Made by a program: the position numbers and the translations under genes. From Bacillus alveayuensis (GTDB lineage: Bacteria > Bacillota > Bacilli > Bacillales > Aeribacillaceae): 64,000 nucleotides of DNA. The notes beneath the pieces are model-generated. The model saw only the letters and a list, made by a program, of their open reading frames with translations, was not told where the DNA came from and did not search any database. The stretch lies in contig JAUSTR010000009.1 of the NCBI GenBank assembly GCA_030812955.1, positions 21,700-85,699 on the forward strand, read 5' to 3'. Positions 35,021-44,005 of this stretch are shown here, one piece after another (within the stretch, counting starts at the first letter, position 1; each line of letters opens with the position of its first letter).

Positions 35021-35905
35021 ATGTCAAAAATGAAAGCAGCCATTATTGGCTCGGGAAACATTGGCACGGATTTAATGATGAAATTAGAACGTTCAGAAGT
35101 TCTACAATTAACAACAATGATTGGGATCGATCCGCAATCTGATGGATTACGTCGTGCAAAACAGAAAGGGTATGAAGTGATCGATACAGGAATTAAGGAG
35201 TTTTTAAAAAGACCAGAGCTTGCGGATATTGTTTTTGATGCTACTTCAGCTAAAGCTCATATTCGCCATGCAAAGCTGTTGAAGGAAGCGGGGAAAAAAG
35301 TACTCGATTTAACACCTGCAGCAGTAGGAGCCTTTGTTGTGCCCCCTGTCAATTTAAAGGAGCATATTGAGGAAGGAAATGTCAATCTTATTACATGCGG
35401 TGGGCAGGCGACGATTCCAATTGTCCATGCGATTAATCGAGTGAGTTCTGTGGAATATGCGGAAATTGTTGCAACGATTTCAAGTAAAAGTGCAGGTCCT
35501 GGAACGAGGGCGAATATAGATGAATTTACACAGACAACAGCCCGTGGGATTGAAGTAATTGGCGGGGCCAAAAAAGGAAAAGCGATTATCATCTTAAATC
35601 CGGCGGAACCCCCAATCTTAATGAGAAATACAGTAAATGCTCTTGTTGATCGAGAAAAAATGAATGAGAATGACATTGTTAAATCGATTGAAGAAATGGT
35701 TTCAACCGTACAATCATATGTTCCTGGATATCGTATGCGCACCGAGCCGATTATTGAAGACAACAAAGTGACAGTTTTATTAGAGGTTGAAGGAGCAGGG
35801 GATTATTTACCTAAATATTCAGGTAATTTAGATATTATGACAGCATCAGCAGTTAAAGTAGCAGAGGAATTTGCCAAACATGAATTGGCCAAACAATTGG
35901 TTTAA
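35021..35905 (+). CDS. Acetaldehyde dehydrogenase (acylating)
   Basis: The 294-aa enzyme has [14 protein letters not shown] as nucleotide-binding motif, the catalytic cysteine in [16 protein letters not shown] (about residue 130) and [19 protein letters not shown]. It matches DmpF/MhpF, which converts acetaldehyde, NAD+ and CoA to acetyl-CoA. It normally forms a channelling complex with the aldolase encoded directly downstream (gap 15 nt). GGGAGAGGAG precedes the ATG. Confidence 0.95.
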   Translation: MSKMKAAIIGSGNIGTDLMMKLERSEVLQLTTMIGIDPQSDGLRRAKQKGYEVIDTGIKEFLKRPELADIVFDATSAKAHIRHAKLLKEAGKKVLDLTPAAVGAFVVPPVNLKEHIEEGNVNLITCGGQATIPIVHAINRVSSVEYAEIVATISSKSAGPGTRANIDEFTQTTARGIEVIGGAKKGKAIIILNPAEPPILMRNTVNALVDREKMNENDIVKSIEEMVSTVQSYVPGYRMRTEPIIEDNKVTVLLEVEGAGDYLPKYSGNLDIMTASAVKVAEEFAKHELAKQLV

Positions 35906-35920
35906 AGGGAGGAGTTTCAT

Positions 35921-36946
35921 ATGACGATGAAGCGTGATGTCTTCATTACGGAAGTGGCTTTACGTGACGGCAGTCATGTTGTCAGTCATCAATTTACAGT
36001 AGATCAAGTTGTTCAAGTAGCGAAAGCGTTAGATGAAGCGGGAGTACCTTATATTGAAATTTCACACGGTGACGGTTTGGCCGGATCATCTTTACAATAT
36101 GGATTTTCTCATACTAATGAATTGGAATTAATTGAAGCAGCTATATCTGTTTGCAATCAGGCCAAAATATCTGTTCTCCTTCTTCCAGGTATTGGAACAA
36201 TGAATGATTTGAAGGAAGCTGCCAATCTCGGAGCAAAAATGGCAAGAATTGCAACACATGTTACTGAAGCAGATGTATCCGCACAGCACATCGGTTTAGC
36301 GAAAAAACTTGGTATGGAAACGGTCGGTTTTTTAATGATGGCTCATAGCGCCCCAGTTGAAAAGCTTGTTGAACAAGCGAAATTAATGGAAAGCTATGGA
36401 GCCGATGTCGTGTATGTGGTCGATTCAGCTGGTGCCCTTTTGCCTCATGAAGTAAGGGAGAGAATTTCTGCTTTAAAAAATGCTTTACAAATAGAAGTCG
36501 GTTTTCACGGTCATAACAATTTGTCGCTTGCCATGGCAAACACTCTAGTTGCCATTGAGGAAGGCGCTACAAGAATTGATGGAAGCGTGCGCTGTATGGG
36601 AGCTGGTGCCGGGAATACGCAAACGGAAGTTTTAGTAGCCGTTTTAGACAGATTAGGCATTCAAACGGGCATTGATTTATATAAAATAATGGATTTAGCA
36701 GAAGAAATCGTCGCGCCAATTCTTCCGGCTCCGCAAGAAATTACTAGAGACAGCCTGATTTTAGGCTACGCAGGCGTATATTCCAGCTTTTTGCTTCATT
36801 CACAAAAGGCTGCCAAAAAATTCGGAATTGATTCCCGCGATATTTTAATTGAATTGGGCAAGCGGAAGGTTGTAGGGGGTCAAGAGGATATGATTGTTGA
36901 TGTAGCAAAAGAGCTTGTGAAAAAAGCTGCGACTGTGAATAACTAA
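35921..36946 (+). CDS. 4-Hydroxy-2-oxovalerate aldolase
   Basis: The 341-aa DRE-TIM enzyme has the catalytic/metal motif [16 protein letters not shown] near the N-terminus (Arg-Asp plus His), metal histidines in [15 protein letters not shown], and a C-terminal helical communication domain. It matches DmpG/MhpE and cleaves 4-hydroxy-2-oxovalerate to pyruvate and acetaldehyde, handing the aldehyde to the partner dehydrogenase. GGGAGG lies upstream of the ATG. Confidence 0.95.
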   Translation: MTMKRDVFITEVALRDGSHVVSHQFTVDQVVQVAKALDEAGVPYIEISHGDGLAGSSLQYGFSHTNELELIEAAISVCNQAKISVLLLPGIGTMNDLKEAANLGAKMARIATHVTEADVSAQHIGLAKKLGMETVGFLMMAHSAPVEKLVEQAKLMESYGADVVYVVDSAGALLPHEVRERISALKNALQIEVGFHGHNNLSLAMANTLVAIEEGATRIDGSVRCMGAGAGNTQTEVLVAVLDRLGIQTGIDLYKIMDLAEEIVAPILPAPQEITRDSLILGYAGVYSSFLLHSQKAAKKFGIDSRDILIELGKRKVVGGQEDMIVDVAKELVKKAATVNN

Positions 36947-36959
36947 AGGAGTGACCAAA

Positions 36960-37745
36960 ATGGAAGCCGTTCAATATAAAGAAACAGCTGAATTTTTACT
37001 TCAGGCTGAAAATGAGAGAAGGGAAGTTCTAAAAATTACGAACGATTTTCCGGACATGACTGTTGAAGATGCTTATAAAATACAGGAACAACTCGTAGAC
37101 ATAAAGCTGAAGCAAGGCCATCGCATCATCGGACCGAAAATGGGATTAACAAGCCGTGCGAAAATGGAGCAAATGAAAGTTGAAGAGCCTATTTATGGCT
37201 ACATTTTTGACTATATGGTTATTCCTGAAAACGGTTCAGTTTCGATGAGTGAGCACATTCATCCAAAGGTGGAGGCGGAAATTGCTTTCATATTAGGAAA
37301 AGATCTTGAAGGACCAGGCATTTCCGGGGTTCAAGTACTTCAAGCGACACAATACGTTGTGCCAGCACTTGAAATTATTGATAGCCGCTACAAAAATTTT
37401 CAATTTACTCTCCAAGACGTCATCGCTGATAATGCGTCATCATCTCGAGTAGTTTTTGGGAGCCGCTTGCTGAGCCCAGAACAGCTTGATTTGGATTTAG
37501 TCGGTGTAACATTGTCCATAAATGGGGAAATAAAAGATTTAGGGGCGGGGGCTAGTGTCCTTGGCCATCCGGCTAATTCAGTTGCCATGCTGGCCAATAT
37601 GCTTGCTCGGAAGGGAGAAAAATTACAGGCTGGAGAAATTATTTTAACAGGAGGCATTACAGGTGCTGTTATGCTTTCTACAGGGGATTTTGTTTCAGCG
37701 AAGTTTGATGGCATAGGAGAAGTATCATTTTTTGTGAAGGAATAA
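36960..37745 (+). CDS. 4-Oxalocrotonate decarboxylase (2-oxo-3-hexenedioate decarboxylase)
   Basis: The 261-aa paralogue of the hydratase has ITNDFPDMTVEDAYKIQ, GPKMGLTSRAKMEQMKVEEPIYG, DSRYKNFQFTLQDVIADNASSSR and GAGASVLGHPANSVAML, which match DmpH/XylI. It decarboxylates 4-oxalocrotonate to 2-hydroxypenta-2,4-dienoate. AAAGGAGTG stands before the ATG at 36960, three codons inside the longer frame. The gene sits between the aldolase and the tautomerase. Confidence 0.88.
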   Translation: MEAVQYKETAEFLLQAENERREVLKITNDFPDMTVEDAYKIQEQLVDIKLKQGHRIIGPKMGLTSRAKMEQMKVEEPIYGYIFDYMVIPENGSVSMSEHIHPKVEAEIAFILGKDLEGPGISGVQVLQATQYVVPALEIIDSRYKNFQFTLQDVIADNASSSRVVFGSRLLSPEQLDLDLVGVTLSINGEIKDLGAGASVLGHPANSVAMLANMLARKGEKLQAGEIILTGGITGAVMLSTGDFVSAKFDGIGEVSFFVKE

Positions 37746-37761
37746 TCAGGGAGGGATTTTA

Positions 37762-37956
37762 TTGCCATTCATATCCATTACACTCATTGAAGGAAGACCG
37801 GAAGAAAAGGTAAAGGAAGTAATTAAAAATGTCACAAAGGTTGTGAGTGAGACACTTGATGCACCAAAAGAAAACATACGTGTCGTCGTAACAGAAGTGC
37901 CGAAAACACATTGGGGAATCGCGGGAACTCCAGTTTCAGACATGCCAAGAAAGTAG
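37762..37956 (+). CDS. 4-Oxalocrotonate tautomerase
   Basis: This is a 64-residue tautomerase subunit. After removal of the initiator Met the catalytic Pro1 is exposed (PFISITLIEGR), and the active-site Arg11 and Arg39 are both present at the right positions. It isomerises 2-hydroxymuconate to the keto form used by the decarboxylase. The start codon is TTG with GGGAGGG ~8 nt upstream. Last gene of the lower-pathway operon, followed by a terminator. Confidence 0.93.
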   Translation: MPFISITLIEGRPEEKVKEVIKNVTKVVSETLDAPKENIRVVVTEVPKTHWGIAGTPVSDMPRK

Positions 37957-37964
37957 AGGAAAAC

Positions 37965-38000
37965 AACATGCTGGGAACTTCCGCTTGTTCTCGGCATGTT
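37965..38000 (+). terminator. Terminator of the lower-pathway operon
   Basis: A 14-bp stem with two wobble pairs (37965-37978 with 37987-38000) is followed by TCTTTTC. Confidence 0.72.
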
Positions 38001-38102
38001 TCTTTTCTCATGCCCCTTGTTGAAAAGATTTAAAAAACTGACAGTAATATTTAGAAAATAAATATTTTTCAGACATTTCGTGTCGTAGTTTAATAGGATG
38101 AT

Positions 38103-38124
38103 GTTCGTTACGATAATAATGAAC
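38103..38124 (+). promoter_or_regulatory. Candidate activator/operator site upstream of the phenol hydroxylase
   Basis: The inverted repeat GTTCGTTA…TAATGAAC (one mismatch) lies 35 nt before the phenol hydroxylase start. It could be bound by the PucR-type activator or the IclR regulator. Inference from position. Confidence 0.35.
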
Positions 38125-38158
38125 TAGTTAATCTTAAAACATTGGGGGTTTTTCAAAA

Positions 38159-39667
38159 ATGATGAATGGAAAAGAGTATATTGAAAGTCTGCGAGATGAT
38201 CGAGTTGTTTACTTAAATGGCGAAAAAATCGAAGACGTAACGACACATCCTGCCTATCGAAATTCTGTTCGCTCTATTGCTAGATTATACGACGCTCTAC
38301 ATGATCCGAACAAAAAATCTATTTTAACAAAGCAAGCTGAGGAAGGTTATACAACTCATAAATTTTTTGTAGAAGCAAAGAGCTCGAAAGATTTATTAGA
38401 AGCTAGGGATGCCATTGCTGAATGGGCAAGACTAACATACGGTTTTATGGGAAGAACTCCTGATTATAAAGCTTCTTTTATCGGACAATTAAAGGCATAT
38501 GCCAACTACTACGAAGGATTTGAAGAAAATGCTAAAAACTGGTATTTAAAAGCGGGAAAAGAGCTTCCATTTATTAATCATACCATTGTGAATCCACAAG
38601 TAGATCGTTCAAAATCACTGCATGAAAATAAAGATGTGTTTGTTCGTGCCATTAAAGAAAGAGATGATGGCATAATTGTAAGCGGTGCCAAAATGGTCGG
38701 AACATCTGCAGCGCTTACACATTACAATTTTGTTTCCAACTACGGACCAACCGATTTAGGAGACGGTGATCAAAGCCATGCCCTAATATTCTTTGTACCA
38801 ATGAATGCACCAGGTGTTAAAATGATTAGCCGCCAATCGTTTGAGCTTCAAGCGGCAAGAGCTAAATCACCGTTTAATTATCCTTTATCAAGCCGTTTTG
38901 ATGAAAATGATGCCGTAATTGTTCTTGATAACGTATTTGTTCCTTGGGAGAATGTTTTAGCCTATCAAAACGTTGATATTACGAATAAGTTTTTTGTCGA
39001 AACAGGTTTTATTAACCGCTTTACCTTCCATGGATGTATCCGCTTTGCAGTGAAGCTTGATTTTATGGCAGGCTTATTGCTCAAAGCGACTGAACAGGCA
39101 GGAACGAATAAGTTTAGAGGTGTTCAAGTCAATATTGGTGAAGTTCTGGCATGGCGCAATACGTTCTGGGCATTGTCCACAGCGATGGCAACAGACCCTG
39201 TAGAAGGCTGGAATAAAACGGTAATGCCAAACTTGAGATACGGAGTTGCTTATCGTGCTCTTGCTCCATTCGTTTGGCCAAAAGTGAAAAATATTTTTGA
39301 ACAAGTTCTTGCAGGAGGACTTATTCAGTTGCCTTCAAGTGCAGAAGACTTTTTAAATCCAGAGCTTCGACCTTATATCGAGAAATATTATCGTGGATCT
39401 GGCGTTAGTGCTAAAGAACGCGTCAAATTGTACAAAATGATTTGGGATGCAATTGGAAGTGAATTTGGCAGCCGGCACGAGCTTTATGAAATTAACTATG
39501 GAGGCAACACGGAAAACGTTCGTTCTGAAATCGTAAAGGTTGCAGATGCGATCGGTGACAGCACGAAATTTACAAGCTATGTTGACCAAGCATTAAGCGA
39601 ATACGATCTTGAAGGTTGGACGGTAGAGAACTGGGTAAATCCAGAGCGGGAAGTCGTTAAACAATGA
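38159..39667 (+). CDS. pheA1: FADH2-dependent phenol 2-monooxygenase, oxygenase component (PheA1/HpaB type)
   Basis: The 502-aa protein is of the HpaB/PheA1 acyl-CoA-dehydrogenase-like fold. GFMGRTPDYKASF and INHTIVNPQVDRSK place Arg99, Tyr103 and His141 one position before the substrate-binding Arg100/Tyr104/His142 of Thermus HpaB. It hydroxylates phenol to catechol with O2 and FADH2 from the flavin reductase encoded 39 nt downstream. GGGGG precedes the start at slightly long spacing. Choosing phenol rather than 4-hydroxyphenylacetate rests on context: the cluster encodes catechol meta-cleavage and no homoprotocatechuate enzymes. Confidence 0.9.
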   Translation: MMNGKEYIESLRDDRVVYLNGEKIEDVTTHPAYRNSVRSIARLYDALHDPNKKSILTKQAEEGYTTHKFFVEAKSSKDLLEARDAIAEWARLTYGFMGRTPDYKASFIGQLKAYANYYEGFEENAKNWYLKAGKELPFINHTIVNPQVDRSKSLHENKDVFVRAIKERDDGIIVSGAKMVGTSAALTHYNFVSNYGPTDLGDGDQSHALIFFVPMNAPGVKMISRQSFELQAARAKSPFNYPLSSRFDENDAVIVLDNVFVPWENVLAYQNVDITNKFFVETGFINRFTFHGCIRFAVKLDFMAGLLLKATEQAGTNKFRGVQVNIGEVLAWRNTFWALSTAMATDPVEGWNKTVMPNLRYGVAYRALAPFVWPKVKNIFEQVLAGGLIQLPSSAEDFLNPELRPYIEKYYRGSGVSAKERVKLYKMIWDAIGSEFGSRHELYEINYGGNTENVRSEIVKVADAIGDSTKFTSYVDQALSEYDLEGWTVENWVNPEREVVKQ

Positions 39668-39706
39668 TCATGACTTAAGTTTCAAAAGATTGAGGGAGTG
39701 ATATTA

Positions 39707-40192
39707 ATGGATGATCGACTTTTTCGAACGGCAATGGGAAAGTTTGCAACAGGTGTGACGGTCATTACGACTGAAGTGGATGGTGAAGCATTTGGGATGA
39801 CAGCTAACGCTTTCATGTCTGTATCACTCGATCCAAAGCTAGTCCTTATTTCAGTCGGAAAAAAAGCAAAAATGCATGAACGTTTAAAAAAATCGAAGAA
39901 GTATGCTGTTAACATTTTGACAAAGGAGCAAGAAAAGCTATCAATGCTCTTTGCTGGGCAACTAAAGGAAGAATTTGAGGTTGATTTTGGCCGTATTCAA
40001 GATTTACCGATTATTGATGGTGCTCTCGTCAATATTACATGTCATGTTGACAAAGAAGTTGAAGCTGGAGACCATACATTATTTATTGGTAAAGTTACAC
40101 ATATTCAAATGAACGATGGCAGCCCGCTCATGTTTTTTGGCGGAAAGTATTGTGAGATGAAGGAGGAGCCGTCTGAAATTCAAAGTGTTTAA
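39707..40192 (+). CDS. pheA2: Flavin reductase component of phenol hydroxylase (PheA2/HpaC type)
   Basis: This 161-aa flavin reductase has MGKFATGVTVITTEVDGEAFGMTANAF at the N-terminus and GDHTLFIGKV toward the end. The size agrees with PheA2 of Bacillus thermoglucosidasius A7. It uses NADH to reduce FAD and supplies FADH2 to PheA1. GGGAG lies upstream of the ATG at 39707. It is followed by a gene for FAD synthesis. Confidence 0.92.
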   Translation: MDDRLFRTAMGKFATGVTVITTEVDGEAFGMTANAFMSVSLDPKLVLISVGKKAKMHERLKKSKKYAVNILTKEQEKLSMLFAGQLKEEFEVDFGRIQDLPIIDGALVNITCHVDKEVEAGDHTLFIGKVTHIQMNDGSPLMFFGGKYCEMKEEPSEIQSV

Positions 40193-40235
40193 TGTTTGAT
40201 AGAAGGCATTTTCATTCATAAAGGGGAAAACAAAA

Positions 40236-41114
40236 TTGAAAACTGTGACGATTACTCATGACGAGGGACTCAGATCGTTTCAAAATAAGCCATTAGTGGC
40301 GGCATTAGGTTTTTTTGATGGCGTTCATCTTGGACATCAAAAGGTCATTCAAACAGCTAAACAAATTGCAAAAGAAAAAGGGATGAACCTTGCAGTTCTC
40401 ACGTTTTTCCCTCATCCACAGGAAGTATTGTCAAGGGGAAAACAAAAAGTTCACTATCTTGAACCATTATCCTCCAAAAAGGAGAAATTTGCAAAAATAG
40501 GTGTTGATATTCTTTATGTAATCCGGTTTGATTTAAACTTTGCCTCCCTTTCGCCGCAGCAGTTTATTAAAGAGTATATTGTGGGCTTAAATATTCAACA
40601 TGTTGTTGCCGGCTTTGATTTTACGTATGGATATCGCGGCAAAGGAAACATGCAAAGGATGAAAGAAGATGGGAAAGGCCATTTTGATGTGACGATTGTA
40701 TCAAAATTTAGCAAAGTCGATCAAAAAGTTAGCTCAACCTTAATAAGAGAAAAGCTTTCTTCCGGGGAAGTTAGTGAAATACAAGACTATTTAGGTGAAC
40801 CATATGAAACGGTCGGGCAAATTTATTCGATCACTTCCAAGCTAACCAAATCTTATATAAATGCTGCTATTAATATGAAGCCGTTTTATATGTTGCCAAA
40901 GCCCGGTTTTTATAGCATTAAAGCCATTATGGATCACGATCCATACAATGGTGTCTGCTACGTCCCAGTTGAAGAAAATAAAAAGGCCATCATTAGTATT
41001 GAGAAGGAATGTGCTATGAAAATAGCTCCAAACAAAGAAATTCGCTTAAAATGGCTGCGACGAATAAATGGACTATATATGAGCTCGAATGTAAAACATT
41101 TAAATGTAATGTAA
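40236..41114 (+). CDS. FAD synthetase-like protein (RibF family, kinase half degenerate)
   Basis: The 292-aa RibF-like protein has an N-terminal adenylyltransferase domain with AALGFFDGVHLGHQ (residues 23-36) and VVAGFDFTYGYRGKGN, so FMN adenylylation should work. The C-terminal ~110 residues stand where riboflavin kinase should be but lack the GFPTAN-type and N-I-G-x-(K)P-T motifs (LTKSYINAAINM is found in the first place). I therefore expect FAD synthesis without kinase activity. Start codon TTG with AAAGGGG. Its place directly after the flavin reductase suggests a dedicated FAD supply for the monooxygenase; a housekeeping ribF would be elsewhere. Confidence 0.8.
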   Translation: MKTVTITHDEGLRSFQNKPLVAALGFFDGVHLGHQKVIQTAKQIAKEKGMNLAVLTFFPHPQEVLSRGKQKVHYLEPLSSKKEKFAKIGVDILYVIRFDLNFASLSPQQFIKEYIVGLNIQHVVAGFDFTYGYRGKGNMQRMKEDGKGHFDVTIVSKFSKVDQKVSSTLIREKLSSGEVSEIQDYLGEPYETVGQIYSITSKLTKSYINAAINMKPFYMLPKPGFYSIKAIMDHDPYNGVCYVPVEENKKAIISIEKECAMKIAPNKEIRLKWLRRINGLYMSSNVKHLNVM

Positions 41115-41138
41115 AACGTGATGAAGTGTGGTGAGAAA

Positions 41139-41570
41139 ATGTCCGTTCTTCATAAAAAAGTAATATCTAATGAGCTTGCTGAAAAAATGATCATGAAAGC
41201 AAAAGAAAAAGCAGAGGAATTAAACATTGCTGTCAATATAGCCATTGTCGATAACGGAGGTCACTTAGTTGCCTTTTCTCGAATGGATGATGCACCTATT
41301 TTAAGTATTGACATTTCCCAAAATAAAGCGTATACAGCAATTGCCTTTGGAATTCCAACACACGAATGGTATCCACTTATTGATAAAAGCCCTGCATTAA
41401 AAACAGGTATCGTCCATACATCAAGACTTGTTGTGTTCGGAGGTGGTTATCCGATTAAATTAGATGGCCAAGTGATCGGTGGAATTGGTGTTAGTGGAGG
41501 TTCTGAAGAAGAGGACCGCTTATGCTGTGAAGCTGCTTTAAAAGTATTAAATCATGTTTTGCAGAAATAA
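41139..41570 (+). CDS. GlcG/HbpS-type (DUF336) heme-binding-like protein
   Basis: This 143-aa single domain of the GlcG/HbpS/PduO-C family has KAKEKAEELNIAVNIAIVDNGGHLVAFSRMDDAP and ends GGIGVSGGSEEEDRLCCEAAL. Family members bind heme or cobalamin, or have no known ligand, and are frequent in aromatic and glycolate catabolic operons. The ATG at 41139 follows GGTGAG. It lies between the FAD synthetase-like gene and catechol 2,3-dioxygenase in one transcript. The role in the pathway is unknown. Confidence 0.82.
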   Translation: MSVLHKKVISNELAEKMIMKAKEKAEELNIAVNIAIVDNGGHLVAFSRMDDAPILSIDISQNKAYTAIAFGIPTHEWYPLIDKSPALKTGIVHTSRLVVFGGGYPIKLDGQVIGGIGVSGGSEEEDRLCCEAALKVLNHVLQK

Positions 41571-41623
41571 CGTTAAGAATTTTCGTGAAATTGATTAAAA
41601 TAAATGGAAAGGGGTAAAAGGTT

Positions 41624-42538
41624 ATGAGTGGAATTATGAGAATTGGACGAATTGAGATTAGAGTAATGGATTTGGAAAAGTCAGCAGACTATTACAAAAA
41701 TGTCATTGGATTAGAGGAAATGGCTAGAGATGAAGAACGAATTTATTTTAAAGCGTGGGATGAATACGATCACCATAGCATTATTTTAAAGAAAGCTGAT
41801 TCTCCTGGCATGGAGCATATGGGATTTAAAGTGGAGAATATATATAAATTAGAAGAGCTTGAGTACAAAGTTGAGCAATTTGGATGCAGCGTCTCGCGTG
41901 TTCCTCACGGTTCTCGTATTGCTGAAGGAGAAGCCATTCGCTTTGAAATCCCTACTGGGCATGTTGTTGAATTGTACTGTGATATTAAACAAGTAGGAAC
42001 AAAAGTTGGAGTCATAAATCCAGATCCATGGCCTGACAATTTACGCGGCATCGCCCCACACCGTCTTGATCATGCACTATTAACTGGTGAAGACATTGAA
42101 ACAGTTACTCGCTTTTTCACAGAAGTTCTTGGCTTTAGACAAAGTGAAAAAATTGTCACAGTTGATGGTGAGCAAATGATTGGCAGCTTTCTTTCAGTTA
42201 CGAATACCGCTCACGATCTAGCTTTTGTGAAAGGACCAGATAAAAAATTCCACCATGCCGGCTTCCATGTTGATAATTGGTACGAAGTTTTAAAGGCAGC
42301 GGATATTTTATCGAAAAACAAAATTCAAATTGAAGTAACTCCGACGCGTCATGGCATTACGAGAGGGCAAACTGTATACTTTTTTGACCCATCTGGTAAT
42401 CGCAATGAAGCTTTTGCAAGCGGTTACATCACATATGCTGATTTTCCTACTATTACTTGGACGGAAGATCAAATTGGAGCAGGTATATTTTATCATAGAC
42501 GTGAATTAGTAGAAACATTCTCGAAAGCGTTAACATAA
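41624..42538 (+). CDS. pheB: Catechol 2,3-dioxygenase
   Basis: The 304-aa two-domain vicinal-oxygen-chelate extradiol dioxygenase has its Fe(II) ligands in RLDHALLTG (His150), FHHAGFHVDNW (His211) and SGNRNEAFASG (Glu262), each exactly three positions before His153/His214/Glu265 of XylE. It opens catechol to 2-hydroxymuconic semialdehyde. AAGGGG and AAGG stand upstream of the ATG. A loose hairpin terminator follows at 42604. Confidence 0.95.
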   Translation: MSGIMRIGRIEIRVMDLEKSADYYKNVIGLEEMARDEERIYFKAWDEYDHHSIILKKADSPGMEHMGFKVENIYKLEELEYKVEQFGCSVSRVPHGSRIAEGEAIRFEIPTGHVVELYCDIKQVGTKVGVINPDPWPDNLRGIAPHRLDHALLTGEDIETVTRFFTEVLGFRQSEKIVTVDGEQMIGSFLSVTNTAHDLAFVKGPDKKFHHAGFHVDNWYEVLKAADILSKNKIQIEVTPTRHGITRGQTVYFFDPSGNRNEAFASGYITYADFPTITWTEDQIGAGIFYHRRELVETFSKALT

Positions 42539-42603
42539 TGATTCGGAGAAACAAGTTTTTTACTTTTAGAATCAGATTTATAGAAATACTTTTAGCATTG
42601 TAT

Positions 42604-42655
42604 GGAAGAAAGAAGATCATAATTTCTGCCGTATCTTCTTTTCTTCCTTTCTTTT
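42604..42655 (+). terminator. Terminator after catechol 2,3-dioxygenase
   Basis: The stem GGAAGAAAGAAGAT pairs with ATCTTCTTTTCTTCC with one bulged base, followed by TTTCTTTT. Confidence 0.65.
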
Positions 42656-42739
42656 AAAGAGTTTTATAAAAGAATCGTAGCTTCCACTATTAAAATTGAA
42701 GATTTGATGGCAAGATGAAAAGATTTTAGAGGTGATTTC

Positions 42740-43564
42740 ATGCAGTTAAATTCAAAGAATGTAAACGTAAATGGTATTTCTACTCATTATCACGAAATGG
42801 GTGAGGGAGCTCCTGTACTATTAATACATGGATCAGGTCCAGGTGTTAGCGCTTGGGCAAACTGGAGATTAGTCATCCCGGAACTAGCCAAAAATTTTCA
42901 TGTATTTGCACCAGATATTGTTGGCTTCGGTTACACGGAAAGGCCTGAAAATATTTCATACAATGTCGAATTATGGACACAGTATTTAATCGGTTTTATA
43001 GAAAAGATTTCCGAGGATCGTGTGCATATTATCGGAAATTCCCTCGGCGGAGCATTAGCATTGCATATCGTTCATAAAAGGCCGGATTTGGTTAACAAAA
43101 TGGTTTTAATGGGTTCTGTAGGTGTACCATTTCAACTGACTTACGGTTTAGATAAAGTATGGGGATATGAACCGAGTATTGAAAATATGAAAAAAATACT
43201 TGAGATATTTGTTTATAACAAGGAAATTGCGACAGACGAATTAGCTGAGTTGCGTTATAAAGCAAGTATAGAGACAGGCTTTCAAGAAGCTTTTTCGAAA
43301 ATGTTCCCAGAACCACGCCAACCACATATTGACAAATTAGCCTTAACAGATGAACAAATTAAATTCATTACAAACCCGGTGCTATTGATTCATGGCAAGG
43401 AAGATATCGTGATTCCTTATAAAGAAACGAGCCTAAAGCTATTAGAATTGCTTCCGAATTCGGAGTTGCATGTTTTTTCAAATTGTGGCCATTGGACTCA
43501 AATTGAGAAAAAAGATGAGTTTTGTCAATTATGTGAAAACTTCTTTCTTCGTAATGAAAAATAG
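42740..43564 (+). CDS. 2-Hydroxymuconic semialdehyde hydrolase
   Basis: The 274-aa α/β hydrolase has the oxyanion segment LLIHGSGPGVSAWANWR, the nucleophile elbow IIGNSLGGALAL (Ser101), Asp in GKEDIVIP and His in FSNCGHWTQIEK. It matches the meta-cleavage hydrolases DmpD/XylF, which release formate (or an acid, from substituted substrates) and give 2-hydroxypentadienoate. With the dehydrogenase branch also encoded, the island can process both catechol and alkylcatechol products. GAGGTG precedes the ATG. The ferredoxin gene follows 17 nt later. Confidence 0.9.
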   Translation: MQLNSKNVNVNGISTHYHEMGEGAPVLLIHGSGPGVSAWANWRLVIPELAKNFHVFAPDIVGFGYTERPENISYNVELWTQYLIGFIEKISEDRVHIIGNSLGGALALHIVHKRPDLVNKMVLMGSVGVPFQLTYGLDKVWGYEPSIENMKKILEIFVYNKEIATDELAELRYKASIETGFQEAFSKMFPEPRQPHIDKLALTDEQIKFITNPVLLIHGKEDIVIPYKETSLKLLELLPNSELHVFSNCGHWTQIEKKDEFCQLCENFFLRNEK

Positions 43565-43581
43565 AGAGTTGAGGTGAGATT

Positions 43582-43857
43582 TTGAATAAGATTAAGTTAA
43601 CTATTAATAACCAGACCGTTTATCACCCAATGGAAGTAGATGTGCTTTCTATCGCAAGAAAGCATTTTATTGGAATACCTTATGCATGCTGCGGTGGAGG
43701 CTGCGGCTTGTGTAAAATTAAAGTTTTATCTGGTAACTACGAGATAGGGATGGCATCGAAAACTGCTTTAACAGATGATGAGAGAAAAGAAGGGTATTCT
43801 TTGGCATGTAAAACATATCCAAAAAGCGATTTAGTAATAGAAATTGTAAGAATTTGA
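43582..43857 (+). CDS. Plant-type 2Fe-2S ferredoxin (XylT/DmpQ-like)
   Basis: The 91-aa ferredoxin has the cluster ligands in YACCGGGCGLCKIKV and the fourth cysteine in YSLACKTYPKSD. XylT/DmpQ proteins re-reduce the active-site iron of catechol 2,3-dioxygenase when it is oxidised by substituted catechols; the same role is likely here. Start codon TTG with GAGGTGAG. It follows the hydrolase closely. Confidence 0.87.
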   Translation: MNKIKLTINNQTVYHPMEVDVLSIARKHFIGIPYACCGGGCGLCKIKVLSGNYEIGMASKTALTDDERKEGYSLACKTYPKSDLVIEIVRI

Positions 43858-44005
43858 AAATTATTTTTTACAGAACTCCCTATTATTTTACATCACTTCA
43901 TAAGAACTCATTTACCATAATTTTGCTTATTTTCTCCTCAAATCAAATTCTCTTTTTTGCAGCATAATTTTCGACTATTTTGGTCAGAGTAAAGGGGATG
44001 GTCGA

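Noticed and set aside
36960..37745. Second copy of the 2-oxopentenoate hydratase by gene duplication
   Set aside because: It is a paralogue with the DmpH-specific motifs, so it is the decarboxylase that the pathway requires, not a redundant copy.
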